Below are positions 1 to 7,968 of a DNA stretch of 64,000 nt, piece by piece (the first letter of the stretch is position 1; each line of letters starts with the position of its first letter). Below the pieces are notes generated by a model, which ran no database searches, was not told where the DNA came from, and saw nothing but the letters and a program-made list of their open reading frames with translations. A program made the translations under genes and the position numbers. Source of the stretch: Subtercola vilae (lineage in GTDB: Bacteria; Actinomycetota; Actinomycetes; Actinomycetales; Microbacteriaceae); the NCBI RefSeq assembly GCF_004923255.1, contig NZ_QYRT01000002.1, positions 1 to 64,000 of the forward strand, in the 5' to 3' direction.

Positions 1-139
1 CGAAGTTGACCATCAGGGTGCCGCCGTTGAAGCCTTTCGACTTCGTGAGTGCGACGTTTGCGACGACTCCTGTTCCCAGGAGTACCAGCAGAGCTGTGCC
101 TACCAGCTCCGAAACGAAATCAAGACCCAAACCATTCAT
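1..139 (-). CDS. glpF: Glycerol uptake facilitator / aquaporin (MIP family), partial N-terminus
   Basis: Forty-six codons of an N-terminus are visible before the gene runs off the left edge. The translation begins MNGLGLDFVSELVGTALLV and continues with a glycine-rich first membrane helix followed by SKGFNGG, the usual opening of GlpF-type channels in Gram-positive bacteria. These integral membrane channels let glycerol and dihydroxyacetone enter by diffusion. The ATG at 139 is preceded by AAAGGGG (145-151), a good ribosome binding site. It is divergent from dhaK, which fits joint use of glycerol and dihydroxyacetone. No NPA motif is visible because the rest is outside the window, so a general aquaporin cannot be excluded. 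Confidence 0.8.
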   Translation of the reverse strand, partial: MNGLGLDFVSELVGTALLVLLGTGVVANVALTKSKGFNGGTLMVNF

Positions 140-258
140 GTCGACCCCTTTGTACGTGCCGCATCTGTTCGAATGCGGCGATGCCCGTCACTCTACTGGC
201 GCTGGGCTTTTTTGGCGTAGATTGAGTGAACTGGATCGCCGATAGCGAAGGAATTTCA

Positions 259-1260
259 ATGAAGAAACTCATCAATGATCCGAAGAACGTGGTGGCCGAA
301 GCGGTCGCCGGAATCGCGGCGGCTCACCCCGACCTCGTCACGGTGTCGTACGACCCCATTTTCATCGTGAGAAAAGACGCCCCCACCCCGGGCAAAGTCG
401 GCATCGTGAGCGGTGGCGGCAGTGGGCACGAACCCCTGCACGGCGGATTCGTCGGCTCCGGGATGCTCGATGCCGCCGTTCCCGGCCCGGTGTTCACCTC
501 GCCCACGCCCGACCCGATTCTCGCCGCCACGATCGCCGTCAACGGCGGAGCAGGCGTTCTGCACATCGTGAAGAACTACACCGGAGACGTGCTGAACTTC
601 GAGACAGCCGCCGACCTGGCCGGTGCAGAAGACATCGACGTGCGTACCGTCATCGTCGACGACGACGTCGCCGTGAAGGACTCGCTCTACACCGCCGGCC
701 GACGCGGTGTCGCCGGCACCGTTCTGGTCGAGAAGATCGCGGGCGCCGCTGCCGAACGCGGTGACGATCTCGACGCCGTCGCGGCCGTCGCCACCAAGGT
801 CAACGCGCAGACGCGGTCGATGGGTGTCGCGCTGACCGCGCCTGTGGTGCCGCACGCCGGCGAGCCGAGCTTCGACCTGCCAGAAGACGAGATCGAGATC
901 GGTATCGGCATCCACGGCGAGCCGGGTCGTGCACGCATCAAGCTCGAGCCGGCCGACGCCATTGTCGACCGCCTGCTCGCGCCGATTCTCGAAGACCTGC
1001 CCTTCGCCTCCGGAGACCAGGTGCTGCTGTTCGTGAATGGCATGGGCGGCACCCCGCAGGTGGAGCTGTACATTCTGTTCCGTCGCGCGGCCGAGGTACT
1101 GGCCGAGAAGGGCATCACGGTGTCGCGCACGCTCGTGGGCAACTTCGTCACCTCGCTCGAGATGCAGGGGGCATCCATCACCGTTCTGAAACTCGACGAC
1201 GAACTCACCGAGCTGTGGGATGCCCCCGTGCAGACCGCCGCGCTTCGGTGGGGAAGGTAG
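259..1260 (+). CDS. dhaK: Dihydroxyacetone kinase, substrate-binding subunit DhaK
   Basis: A 333-residue protein of normal DhaK length. DhaK binds dihydroxyacetone covalently through a histidine hemiaminal, and DhaL then phosphorylates it to DHA phosphate. Visible signatures are [15 protein letters not shown] near residue 50, [13 protein letters not shown], and the GIGIHGEPG segment that carries the substrate-binding histidine. I chose the ATG at 259 rather than an upstream in-frame ATG at 226 because family homology starts at MKKLIND and GAAGGA lies just upstream. It is the first gene of a tight dhaK-dhaL-dhaM operon (7 nt to dhaL). The multi-subunit DhaM shows that the phosphate donor is PTS phosphoenolpyruvate rather than ATP. 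Confidence 0.96.
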   Translation: MKKLINDPKNVVAEAVAGIAAAHPDLVTVSYDPIFIVRKDAPTPGKVGIVSGGGSGHEPLHGGFVGSGMLDAAVPGPVFTSPTPDPILAATIAVNGGAGVLHIVKNYTGDVLNFETAADLAGAEDIDVRTVIVDDDVAVKDSLYTAGRRGVAGTVLVEKIAGAAAERGDDLDAVAAVATKVNAQTRSMGVALTAPVVPHAGEPSFDLPEDEIEIGIGIHGEPGRARIKLEPADAIVDRLLAPILEDLPFASGDQVLLFVNGMGGTPQVELYILFRRAAEVLAEKGITVSRTLVGNFVTSLEMQGASITVLKLDDELTELWDAPVQTAALRWGR

Positions 1261-1267
1261 TATACGC

Positions 1268-1933
1268 ATGACACTGGGCATCACCTGGGTGACCGACTGG
1301 ATCAGGCTGAGCGCGCGCGTGATCGCCGAGCACAGAGTGGAGCTGATCACCCTCGACCGGGAGATCGGCGACGGAGACCACGGAGAGAACCTCGACAGGG
1401 GGTTCAGCGCCGTGATCGTGAAGCTCGACGCGCTGCCGGCTGACGCTCTACCGGGTGATGCCCTCAAACTCGTCGCCACGACCCTCATCTCCACCGTGGG
1501 TGGGGCATCGGGGCCGCTGGTGGGCACGGCTTTTCTGAAGGCGGCGCAGGCCGCCGGCAAAGAAGCTGAGCTCGACGGCGCGGCCATCGTGGCGCTGCTG
1601 ACGGCTGCGCGCGACGGCGTAGTGCTCCGCGGCAAGGCCGCTGTGGGCGACAAGACCATGATCGACGCGTGGAGCCCCGCCGTCGACGCTGCAACGGCAG
1701 CGGAGGCCGACGGCAAGAGTGAGCCCGAGATTCTGCTGGCCGCAGCCGATGCCGCCGAGAAGGGTGCCGAGTCGACCGAGCCACTCGTGGCCCACAAGGG
1801 CCGGGCGAGTTACCTCGGCGAGCGAGCCATCGGGCACCGCGACCCCGGGTCGCAGTCGTCGGCGCTGATGCTGCGTGCGGCATCCGACGCGGCGCAGCCC
1901 GGCTTCAGCCTGGTCGAAAGCCCCGGCGCCTAG
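1268..1933 (+). CDS. dhaL: Dihydroxyacetone kinase, ADP-binding subunit DhaL
   Basis: A 221-residue protein. DhaL holds a permanently bound ADP that DhaM rephosphorylates, and transfers the phosphate to DHA on DhaK. The metal-binding aspartate motif DREIGDGDHGENLDRG is at residues 30-45. It is followed by GGASGPLVGTAF, the VGDKTMIDAW segment and the C-terminal YLGERAIGHRDPGSQSS nucleotide loop. All are characteristic of the family. The ATG at 1268 has GGGAAGG (1251-1257), overlapping the end of dhaK, as its ribosome site. The stop is one base before the GTG of dhaM, so the three subunits are very likely made from one message. Confidence 0.95.
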   Translation: MTLGITWVTDWIRLSARVIAEHRVELITLDREIGDGDHGENLDRGFSAVIVKLDALPADALPGDALKLVATTLISTVGGASGPLVGTAFLKAAQAAGKEAELDGAAIVALLTAARDGVVLRGKAAVGDKTMIDAWSPAVDAATAAEADGKSEPEILLAAADAAEKGAESTEPLVAHKGRASYLGERAIGHRDPGSQSSALMLRAASDAAQPGFSLVESPGA

Positions 1934-1934
1934 C

Positions 1935-2678
1935 GTGGCGGCAGTCGACGGCAAGGTAGGCCTGGTGTTCGTCTCGCACAGCGAGAAGATCGCGGCGGGC
2001 CTCATCGAACTCGCGTCGCAGATGGCGCCGGCAACGGCGATGGCTGCGGCCGGCGGCACCGACGAGGGCGGAATCGGCACCAGCTTCGAGAAGGTGACGA
2101 AGGCCATCGCCGAGGTCGACTCCGGCGTCGGGGTCGTGGTGCTCTGCGACCTCGGCTCGGCCATTCTGACCGCCGAGACAGCGCTCGACTTTCTCGACGA
2201 CGAGGTGCGCGAGCGTGTGCGCATCGTCGACGCGCCGCTGGTCGAGGGCGCGGTGGCAGCGTCGGTGACCGCCGAGACGGGTGGCGCGCTCGATGAGGTC
2301 GTTGCGGCGGCTGAGAGTGCACGCGGTTCGTTCGGTGAGGCTCCGGATGCCCTGATGGGCGCCCCGGGTGACACCAACGGTGCGGCGGGCGGCAGTGTCG
2401 ACGCCGCCAGAGGTGCCTCTGGTTCGCTCGTACGAACGGTGAGCATCGTCAACAAAGACGGACTGCACGCTCGCCCGGCGGCAGAGTTCGTGAAACTCGC
2501 GAACACCTTCGCCGCGAAGGTAACCATCAACGGCAAAGACTCGAAGAGCCTGCTGGGCATCATGTCGCTCGGGCTCGTGCGCGGGGCGACCGCCACGCTC
2601 AGCACCGCCGATCAATCGGGTACCGACGCGCTCGATGCGCTGGCCGGGCTCATCGAGTCGGGCTTCGGTGAGGCCTGA
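1935..2678 (+). CDS. dhaM: PTS phosphotransfer subunit DhaM (EIIA domain fused to HPr)
   Basis: A 247-residue phosphotransfer protein that relays phosphate from PEP to the ADP on DhaL. The N-terminal EIIA-Man-like domain (about 1-130) has the phosphohistidine in FVSHSEKIAAG. After a Gly/Ala-rich linker, an HPr domain (about 160-247) has its active histidine in NKDGLHARPAAEF and the typical SLLGIMSLG segment. E. coli DhaM carries HPr plus a partial enzyme I domain. This protein stops after HPr, so it needs enzyme I from elsewhere. The start is a GTG at 1935, two bases after the dhaL stop, so translation is probably coupled. An ATG further upstream overlaps dhaL and lacks family homology. Confidence 0.93.
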   Translation: MAAVDGKVGLVFVSHSEKIAAGLIELASQMAPATAMAAAGGTDEGGIGTSFEKVTKAIAEVDSGVGVVVLCDLGSAILTAETALDFLDDEVRERVRIVDAPLVEGAVAASVTAETGGALDEVVAAAESARGSFGEAPDALMGAPGDTNGAAGGSVDAARGASGSLVRTVSIVNKDGLHARPAAEFVKLANTFAAKVTINGKDSKSLLGIMSLGLVRGATATLSTADQSGTDALDALAGLIESGFGEA

Positions 2679-2702
2679 GCCGCGCTGCACGCTGAGTTGA
2701 AC

Positions 2703-2752
2703 ACGAAACCCGCGAAGACCAGCCCGGTGAGGCCCGTGTTCGCGGGTTTCGT
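2703..2752. terminator. Bidirectional intrinsic terminator between dhaM and dps
   Basis: The 14-nt arm ACGAAACCCGCGAA (2703-2716) is perfectly complementary to TTCGCGGGTTTCGT (2739-2752), with a 22-nt loop and ATTTTGT following on the plus strand. It lies between the convergent dhaM and dps genes, so it probably ends both transcripts. Confidence 0.75.
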
Positions 2753-2763
2753 ATTTTGTGGCT

Positions 2764-3309
2764 CTACTTGGCGGTCGCCTTGCGGTTCTCGGCCGACACC
2801 ATCCACGCGTACTGCTCGAGCCGCTGGATGATGGCGTGCAGAATGTCTGCACTGGTCGGGTCGGCCTCGTCGACGGCGTCGTGAACGTCGCGCATGGTTC
2901 CGACGACAGACTCGATGCGAACCGTCACCAGGTCGACGGTCTCGGCGGTGTCGATCTCGCCGTTGGGGTACTCGGGCAACGTCGTCGTGGCCGCGACTGT
3001 GTCGGAACGGCCATCCGGAACCGCATGCAACGCACGCATACGCTCAGCGACGGTGTCACTCAATTCACGAGCTGCATCGATGATCTCGTCGAGCTGCAGG
3101 TGAAGGTCTCGAAAGTTCTTGCCGACGACATTCCAGTGCGCCTGCTTGCCCTGAACGTGCAGTTCGATGAGGTCGACCAGTACCTGCTGCAGCGCGTCGG
3201 TGAGCTCTTTGGGCGCTTTGAAGCCGCGCTCGGCGTTCTGTCGGCGCGTGCTCTTCGGTCCGCCGTCGGCGGGAACGTGAACGTCGCGTTCGATGGTTGT
3301 CGTAGACAT
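2764..3309 (-). CDS. dps: Dps family ferritin-like DNA-protection protein
   Basis: A 181-residue Dps (DNA protection during starvation) protein. Dps dodecamers oxidise Fe(II) with peroxide, store iron and coat DNA. The ferroxidase helix is visible as KQAHWNVVGKNFRDLHLQLD (about residues 55-75), with the conserved His and the downstream Asp/Glu in the usual spacing, followed by the ERMRAL segment. The first 30 residues are a charged extension of the kind that binds DNA in actinobacterial Dps proteins. The ATG at 3309 has AGAAAGG upstream. It is monocistronic, and its 3' end meets dhaM at the shared terminator. Confidence 0.92.
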   Translation of the reverse strand: MSTTTIERDVHVPADGGPKSTRRQNAERGFKAPKELTDALQQVLVDLIELHVQGKQAHWNVVGKNFRDLHLQLDEIIDAARELSDTVAERMRALHAVPDGRSDTVAATTTLPEYPNGEIDTAETVDLVTVRIESVVGTMRDVHDAVDEADPTSADILHAIIQRLEQYAWMVSAENRKATAK

Positions 3310-3384
3310 GGTGTGCCTTTCTGGTGTGAATCGTGGGGATGGCCCGACCGGATGACCGGGCAGGTGGTGGTGGCGGCTGGCGGT

Positions 3385-4194
3385 CTAGATCGTGGCGACC
3401 GAGCCGGAGTCGACGCGGTAGTTCGAACCGTTCACGAAGCTGGCGGCCTCTGAGCAGAGGAACGCGATGACGTTCGCCACTTCCTCGGGCTCGCCGCGCC
3501 GCTTGAGTTCCATGTACGGGCGTTCTTCGTCGAGAAAGCTTTCGATGGCCTCGTCGACGTCGGTGCCCTGCTGGTCGGCCCGTTTCTCCATCATCGCGTC
3601 GGTCATGGGCGTGTGGATGAAGGCCGGGCTCACGCAGTTCACGAGCAGCCCCTCGAGGGCGTAGCTGCGGGAGAGGCCCTTCGCCAGGGCGAGGATGCCG
3701 GCCTTCGCCGCGCAGTAGGGCAGCTCGTCGTCATAGGGCTGCACGGCGTCTTCAGAGGCGACGAACACAAGCCGGCCCCAGCCGCCCTTTCGCAGACTCG
3801 GCAGAAACGCCGAGACGAGTCGCACGGGGCCCATCAGGTCGACCTCGATCGTCGAGGTCCAGCCCTTGTCGTCGATCTCATGAAAGAGGCCTTGGGCTCC
3901 CGTGATGCCAGCCGACTGAACCAGAATGTCGATGTCGCCGACAGCCCCGGTCACTTTGTCGTGCAGGGCGGCGATCGATGCCACGTCGGTAATGTCGGCG
4001 GCGAAGGCGTGCAGCGCGCCGTCGGGCGCGTTCAGTTCGCTAGCGGCCGTGTCGAGGCTCTGCTGGTCTTTGTCAGTGATGACGACGGTTGCGCCCTCAG
4101 CGAGAAGGAGACGTGCCGTGTGCCAGCCGATACCCGAATCGGCGCCGGAGATGAGTGCTGTTTTTCCTTGTATACCGAGATCCATGACCTTCAC
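3385..4194 (-). CDS. Short-chain dehydrogenase/reductase (SDR)
   Basis: A classical SDR of about 269 residues and probably NAD(P)-dependent. The Rossmann glycine motif appears as SGADSGIG near residue 16. VQSAG replaces the usual NNAG. The catalytic serine lies in VFVASEDA and the Tyr-Lys pair in YCAAK (about residues 163-167). The C-terminus has the family's SEAASFVNGSNYRVDSGS. Substrate cannot be inferred. The start is either the GTG at 4194 or the ATG at 4185; the sequence GTGAAGGTCATG gives no clean ribosome site for either. It is divergent from the lactonase gene, with about 70 nt between them, so a sugar or aldonate substrate is possible but unproved. Confidence 0.85.
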   Translation of the reverse strand: MKVMDLGIQGKTALISGADSGIGWHTARLLLAEGATVVITDKDQQSLDTAASELNAPDGALHAFAADITDVASIAALHDKVTGAVGDIDILVQSAGITGAQGLFHEIDDKGWTSTIEVDLMGPVRLVSAFLPSLRKGGWGRLVFVASEDAVQPYDDELPYCAAKAGILALAKGLSRSYALEGLLVNCVSPAFIHTPMTDAMMEKRADQQGTDVDEAIESFLDEERPYMELKRRGEPEEVANVIAFLCSEAASFVNGSNYRVDSGSVATI

Positions 4195-4265
4195 GTTACG
4201 CTCGCAGTGTCAACCCGTCACGTCGGCCTGCGGGCGGTTGACACCGGGTGTGGTTCGATGGTTCG

Positions 4266-5189
4266 ATGGGCGATTTCGTTTCAGAACCTCGGGTCTTTCG
4301 CGAGCAGAAGGCTATCCTCGGCGAGAGCCTCGTGTGGCGCGCGGCGGGCGGTGAAGCGGGTACCCCCGACCTCGAGGGTGACCTTCTCTGGTGCGACATC
4401 ACATCGGGAATCCTTCACATCAGCCCCTACGGCGGTGCCGTCAGTGGGGCGGATGATCGGCACATCGAGCTGCCCGCACCGCTCGCTTCGTTTCACCTGG
4501 CGAGTATCGACGGCGAGCCCGGCTTCGTCGTCTCGCTCGGCGACAGGGTGGTGCTGGTCAGTGAGGCGGGGGTGATCGTGCGGGAGCTGGCGGGCATCCG
4601 GCATGCCCACACGGGATTGCGGCTCAACGAGGGCAAGGTCGACCCGGCGGGCCGATGGGTGACCGGGTCGATGAACCTCACCACCGGCGAGCCCGACGGA
4701 GCGTTCTACTCGGTGACGTCGAGTGGTGAACAACGTGTGCTGTGCGGCGGGGTGGGCGTGGGCAATGGGCTGGAGTGGTCGGCCGACGGGTCGCTCATCT
4801 ACTTCACCGACACGAGTGTCGAGACGGTGTACGTGGCCCCCTACTCGGCGACCGGCGAACTGGGTGAGGTGAGCGTGTTTCTGAACGATGGGCCGCACGA
4901 TGGGCTCACCCGCGACGCGGCTGGCGACTTCTGGGCCGCGCTGTACGGCAAAGGCGTGGTGGTGAAGTACCGGGCGAATGGTGACGAGGTGTTGCGGCGG
5001 GAACTGCCGGCGCCGAACCTGACGTCGGTGGCCTTCGGGGGGCCGGGGCGTTCGACCCTGTTCGTGACGAGCGCGCGAGAGAATCTGACCGAGCAGCAGT
5101 TGCGGGAGCATCCGCTCTCGGGCTCGGTGTTCGCGCTCGACACCGACAGCCGGGGCGTGCCGGCGCGGAGCTTCACATCGAACGCATGA
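4266..5189 (+). CDS. SMP-30/gluconolactonase family protein
   Basis: A six-bladed beta-propeller lactonase-like protein of about 307 residues. Members hydrolyse sugar lactones using one divalent metal held by Glu, Asn, Asn/Asp. Candidate ligands are visible: the Glu in ILGESLVW near the N-terminus, the Asn in RLNEGKVDPAGRW, the Asn in GVGNGLEWSADG, and the Asp in GPHDGLTRDAAG. An in-frame GTG at 4248 would add six residues; I prefer the ATG at 4266. It could act with the divergent SDR in sugar or aldonate oxidation (inference). The 3' end overlaps the convergent GH15 gene by 17 nt. Confidence 0.85.
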   Translation: MGDFVSEPRVFREQKAILGESLVWRAAGGEAGTPDLEGDLLWCDITSGILHISPYGGAVSGADDRHIELPAPLASFHLASIDGEPGFVVSLGDRVVLVSEAGVIVRELAGIRHAHTGLRLNEGKVDPAGRWVTGSMNLTTGEPDGAFYSVTSSGEQRVLCGGVGVGNGLEWSADGSLIYFTDTSVETVYVAPYSATGELGEVSVFLNDGPHDGLTRDAAGDFWAALYGKGVVVKYRANGDEVLRRELPAPNLTSVAFGGPGRSTLFVTSARENLTEQQLREHPLSGSVFALDTDSRGVPARSFTSNA

Positions 5190-7089
5190 GCTCTTCGATG
5201 GTGATGGCCGCGTTGATGAGGGCGAGGTGGCTGAGGCCCTGTGGAATGTTGCCGAGGAACGACAGGTCGCTGGCGTCGATCATCTCCGAGTAGAGGCCGA
5301 CGTCGTTCGACAGGCCGATGAGCTCGTCCATGAGGGCGATCGACTCATCATGGCGGCCGACGCAGACGAGCGCTGAGGCGAGCCAGAAGGCGCAGGCGAC
5401 GAAGGTGCCCTCTTCTGCCTCGGCACCGGAGTAGCGGTAGACCAGCGGGCCACGACCGAGTTCAGACCGGATGGCGTCGATGGTCTGTGACATGCGTTCG
5501 CCGCGGTCGAAGCCGCTCACGGTGTGCAGCAGCACGCTGGCGTCGAGTTCGTCGGTGCCGGGGTAGGCGACGTAGCTGTGGCGCTCGTCAGACCAGCAGT
5601 TCTCCCGAACCCACTCGGCGATCAGCCCGCGCTCGGCACGCCAGCGCGCGGGGTCGCCCGGAATCTGGCCGAGTTCGGCGAGCTGCACGGCACAGTCGAG
5701 AGCCTGCCAGCAGCTCATCTTCGAGGAGGTGTAGTGCCGGATGTCTTCGAGCTCCCAGAGCCCGGAGTCGGGGCTTCGCCATGCATCGCAGGTGCGGTCG
5801 GCGATGCCGGCGAGCATGCGGCCCGTCTCGCTGTCGAGCACGTTGCCGGCCTGAACATAAAGCCGCAGTACGTCGAAGAGGTCGCCGAAGACGCCGAGCT
5901 GAAGCTGACCGCTCGCCGGGTTGCCCGTGACCACGGGCCCGGCGTTACGCCAGCCGGGCGAGTCGTGCTTGGTGACGCCCTCTGGCAGCTGGCCGTCGAG
6001 CGTGTAGAACACGTGCAGGTCGGGGCCGTTGGCCCGAATGGTCTTCAGCAGCCACGCCACGGCGGCGTGCGTCTCTTCGCGCAGGCCGAACCGGATGAGC
6101 GCGTGCAGTGTGTAGGCCGCGTCGCGCACCCAGGCGAAGCGATAGTCCCAGTTCTTGCCGCCACGCGAGCTCTCGGGCAGTGACGTGGTGGCTGCGGCGG
6201 CGATCGACCCTGTGGGGCTGTAGATGAGCAACTTCAGGGCCAGGGCGCTGCGCTGAACGGCATCCGGCCACGGCCCGTCGTAGGTGAACTCGCGCGACCA
6301 GAACTGCCAGTTCGAGACGGTGCGTTCGATTCCGCTGTCGGTGAGTTCGGGAACGGGGATGTGCAGGGGCTCGTTGGCCGTGCCGACGACGGCGAGCAGG
6401 TGGCGCGATGTCGGTGCCGTGGTGAAGCGACCCGCCAGAGCGCGGTCGCCGCCGCCACGCGGGCCGTGGTCGATGCCGCGTACGGCGATGGTAGTGGAGT
6501 CGACACGGATGACGGGGCCGTGGGTGGTCTTCTGGATCCACGGCGAGGCCGTCGAGAGACAGGTGCCGGGGGCGACCCGCCAGCGGAAACGAACGGTGCC
6601 GCTCACGCCGTCGACCCGGCGAGCGAGCTCGGCCCAGGGCAGGCGGCCCGCGAAGCCGGTCACGAGCGCGTCGGTGAGAACGGCGACCCCGCTGTCGGTG
6701 GTGAACGTGGTCTCGAGCACGTTGGTGCCCTCGATGTAGCGGCGGGTGGCGGTGAACGGTTGGGTGGGCGTCAGTTCGATGGAGCCGCCGTCGGCTTCGT
6801 CGAGCAGGCGCGCGAACACGGGGGTGCCGCCGAGGTTCGGCACGGGAAACCAGTCGATGCTGCCGTCGAGGGCGATGAGCGCCACGGTGCGGCCGTCGCC
6901 GATGGCACCGTACGAGCGGAGGTCGGTGTAACCGTTCACGCGGATGGGGTCAGTGCCGGCGGGCGGCTGGGCGGGCTGGGTACTTTCGCTGGGCTGGGCG
7001 CTCGGGGTGGCCCTGTTGGCCTGGGCAGTGCCGCGCCGGGTGGCAGTGCTCGTCGGGGCGGTTTTCTTCGGGGTGGTCGCTCTGGTCAC
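5173..7089 (-). CDS. Glycoside hydrolase family 15 protein (glucoamylase/trehalase-like)
   Basis: About 638 residues. A low-complexity Thr/Ala/Pro-rich leader (1-45) precedes an N-terminal beta domain starting at NGYTDLRSYGAIGDG, typical of the trehalase-like GH15 group, and then an (alpha/alpha)6 barrel. Visible catalytic-region motifs are YRFAWVRDAAYTLHAL, GLWELEDIRHYTSSK with the likely general-acid Glu, and EEGTFVACAFWLASAL with the likely general-base Glu. Mycobacterial relatives hydrolyse trehalose, while others act on alpha-glucans. No signal peptide is seen, so it should be cytoplasmic. The annotated start is GTG, and AAAGGG lies too close to it, so the true start could be further in. 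GlgX at 10.7 kb shares the alpha-glucan theme. Confidence 0.88.
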   Translation of the reverse strand: MTRATTPKKTAPTSTATRRGTAQANRATPSAQPSESTQPAQPPAGTDPIRVNGYTDLRSYGAIGDGRTVALIALDGSIDWFPVPNLGGTPVFARLLDEADGGSIELTPTQPFTATRRYIEGTNVLETTFTTDSGVAVLTDALVTGFAGRLPWAELARRVDGVSGTVRFRWRVAPGTCLSTASPWIQKTTHGPVIRVDSTTIAVRGIDHGPRGGGDRALAGRFTTAPTSRHLLAVVGTANEPLHIPVPELTDSGIERTVSNWQFWSREFTYDGPWPDAVQRSALALKLLIYSPTGSIAAAATTSLPESSRGGKNWDYRFAWVRDAAYTLHALIRFGLREETHAAVAWLLKTIRANGPDLHVFYTLDGQLPEGVTKHDSPGWRNAGPVVTGNPASGQLQLGVFGDLFDVLRLYVQAGNVLDSETGRMLAGIADRTCDAWRSPDSGLWELEDIRHYTSSKMSCWQALDCAVQLAELGQIPGDPARWRAERGLIAEWVRENCWSDERHSYVAYPGTDELDASVLLHTVSGFDRGERMSQTIDAIRSELGRGPLVYRYSGAEAEEGTFVACAFWLASALVCVGRHDESIALMDELIGLSNDVGLYSEMIDASDLSFLGNIPQGLSHLALINAAITIEELMRSM

Positions 7090-7161
7090 CCTTTACGGTA
7101 CGACGGAAAACCGGCTCGTGCTGAGCCTTGCGCGGTGCGGCTCGGGGGTGCTTGGGCGCGG

Positions 7162-7968
7162 CTAGCGCGACGGAGCGGGCTCGCCGAGCAGGTTGTTGCG
7201 AAGGTAACCGGCGTAGCCGCCGGGAGTGCGGCCCTGCTGCCGGCCGGAGGTGAGTACCTCGGCGTCGGCCGAGGCGACGATGCGAGCGCCGAGTGAACGC
7301 AGCCGGGCGACGAGGTCGACGTCTTCGTGTTCGGCGAGCGAGTCGAACGCGCCGGCCGCGACATAGACGCTCGCGCGCACGCCGAGGTTGGCGCCGTGTA
7401 CGTGGCCGTTAGCGGTGCCGGGGGTGTGGGTCTCCCGCCAGCGGGCGACCTGAGCGTCGGTGAGGTCGGCGAAGTCGGGGCGCACGGTTCCGATGATCAC
7501 GTCGGCCCCGGCGGCGGCCAGGGCGAGCTGCGAGGTGATCCAGTTCGAGGGTACGGCCGAGTCGGCGTCGGTGTTGGCTATCCAGGCGGTGTGAAGCAGA
7601 TGAGGCCGCAGTGACCTGAGCGCGTGGGCGACGCCGACGGCGCGGGAGACACCGACGTTGGAGCGATCGAGTTCGAGAACGTCGACTCCGGGAAAGGTGC
7701 GGGCGATGCGGGCGGTGTCGTCGACGCTGTTGTCGACCACGAGGGTGATGCTGATGTGGGGGCAGGGAGCGCCGAGTTCGGCGAAGCTCGCTTCTGTGCT
7801 GCTGCGGGCGAGGCCAAGGGCTGTGAGGCACTGGGCGATGAGCAGCTCTTCATTGCGAGCGGGAACGACAATGGCGAATGACCTCACAGGCGCAAACGGG
7901 CTGGGGGAAGCTGGCAGACGGGATGTGGCGAACGGCCGGGGGTGGGCATCCGGAACCCTGGCGCTCAT
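7162..7968 (-). CDS. Family 2 glycosyltransferase (GT-A fold)
   Basis: A 268-residue soluble GT2 enzyme. The nucleotide-sugar motif is FAIVVPARNEELLI (about residues 30-43). VVDNSVDDTA follows, and the metal-binding motif reads ANTDADSAVP, a DxD variant. The later ED pair is in LAEHEDVDLVARL. It has no membrane helices, unlike polysaccharide synthases. The ATG overlaps the stop of the upstream PIG-L/methyltransferase gene by 4 nt (ATGA), so it is the third gene of a coupled operon. Donor and acceptor are unknown. The neighbouring PIG-L deacetylase suggests an N-acetylhexosamine-containing product, which is inference only. Confidence 0.85.
   Translation of the reverse strand: MSARVPDAHPRPFATSRLPASPSPFAPVRSFAIVVPARNEELLIAQCLTALGLARSSTEASFAELGAPCPHISITLVVDNSVDDTARIARTFPGVDVLELDRSNVGVSRAVGVAHALRSLRPHLLHTAWIANTDADSAVPSNWITSQLALAAAGADVIIGTVRPDFADLTDAQVARWRETHTPGTANGHVHGANLGVRASVYVAAGAFDSLAEHEDVDLVARLRSLGARIVASADAEVLTSGRQQGRTPGGYAGYLRNNLLGEPAPSR

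Noticed and set aside
256-2605. Very long reading frames on the minus strand opposite dhaK, dhaL and dhaM
   Set aside because: They lack family motifs and ribosome sites, and their Arg/Ser/Ala composition is what third-position GC produces opposite real genes. The plus-strand genes are unambiguous.
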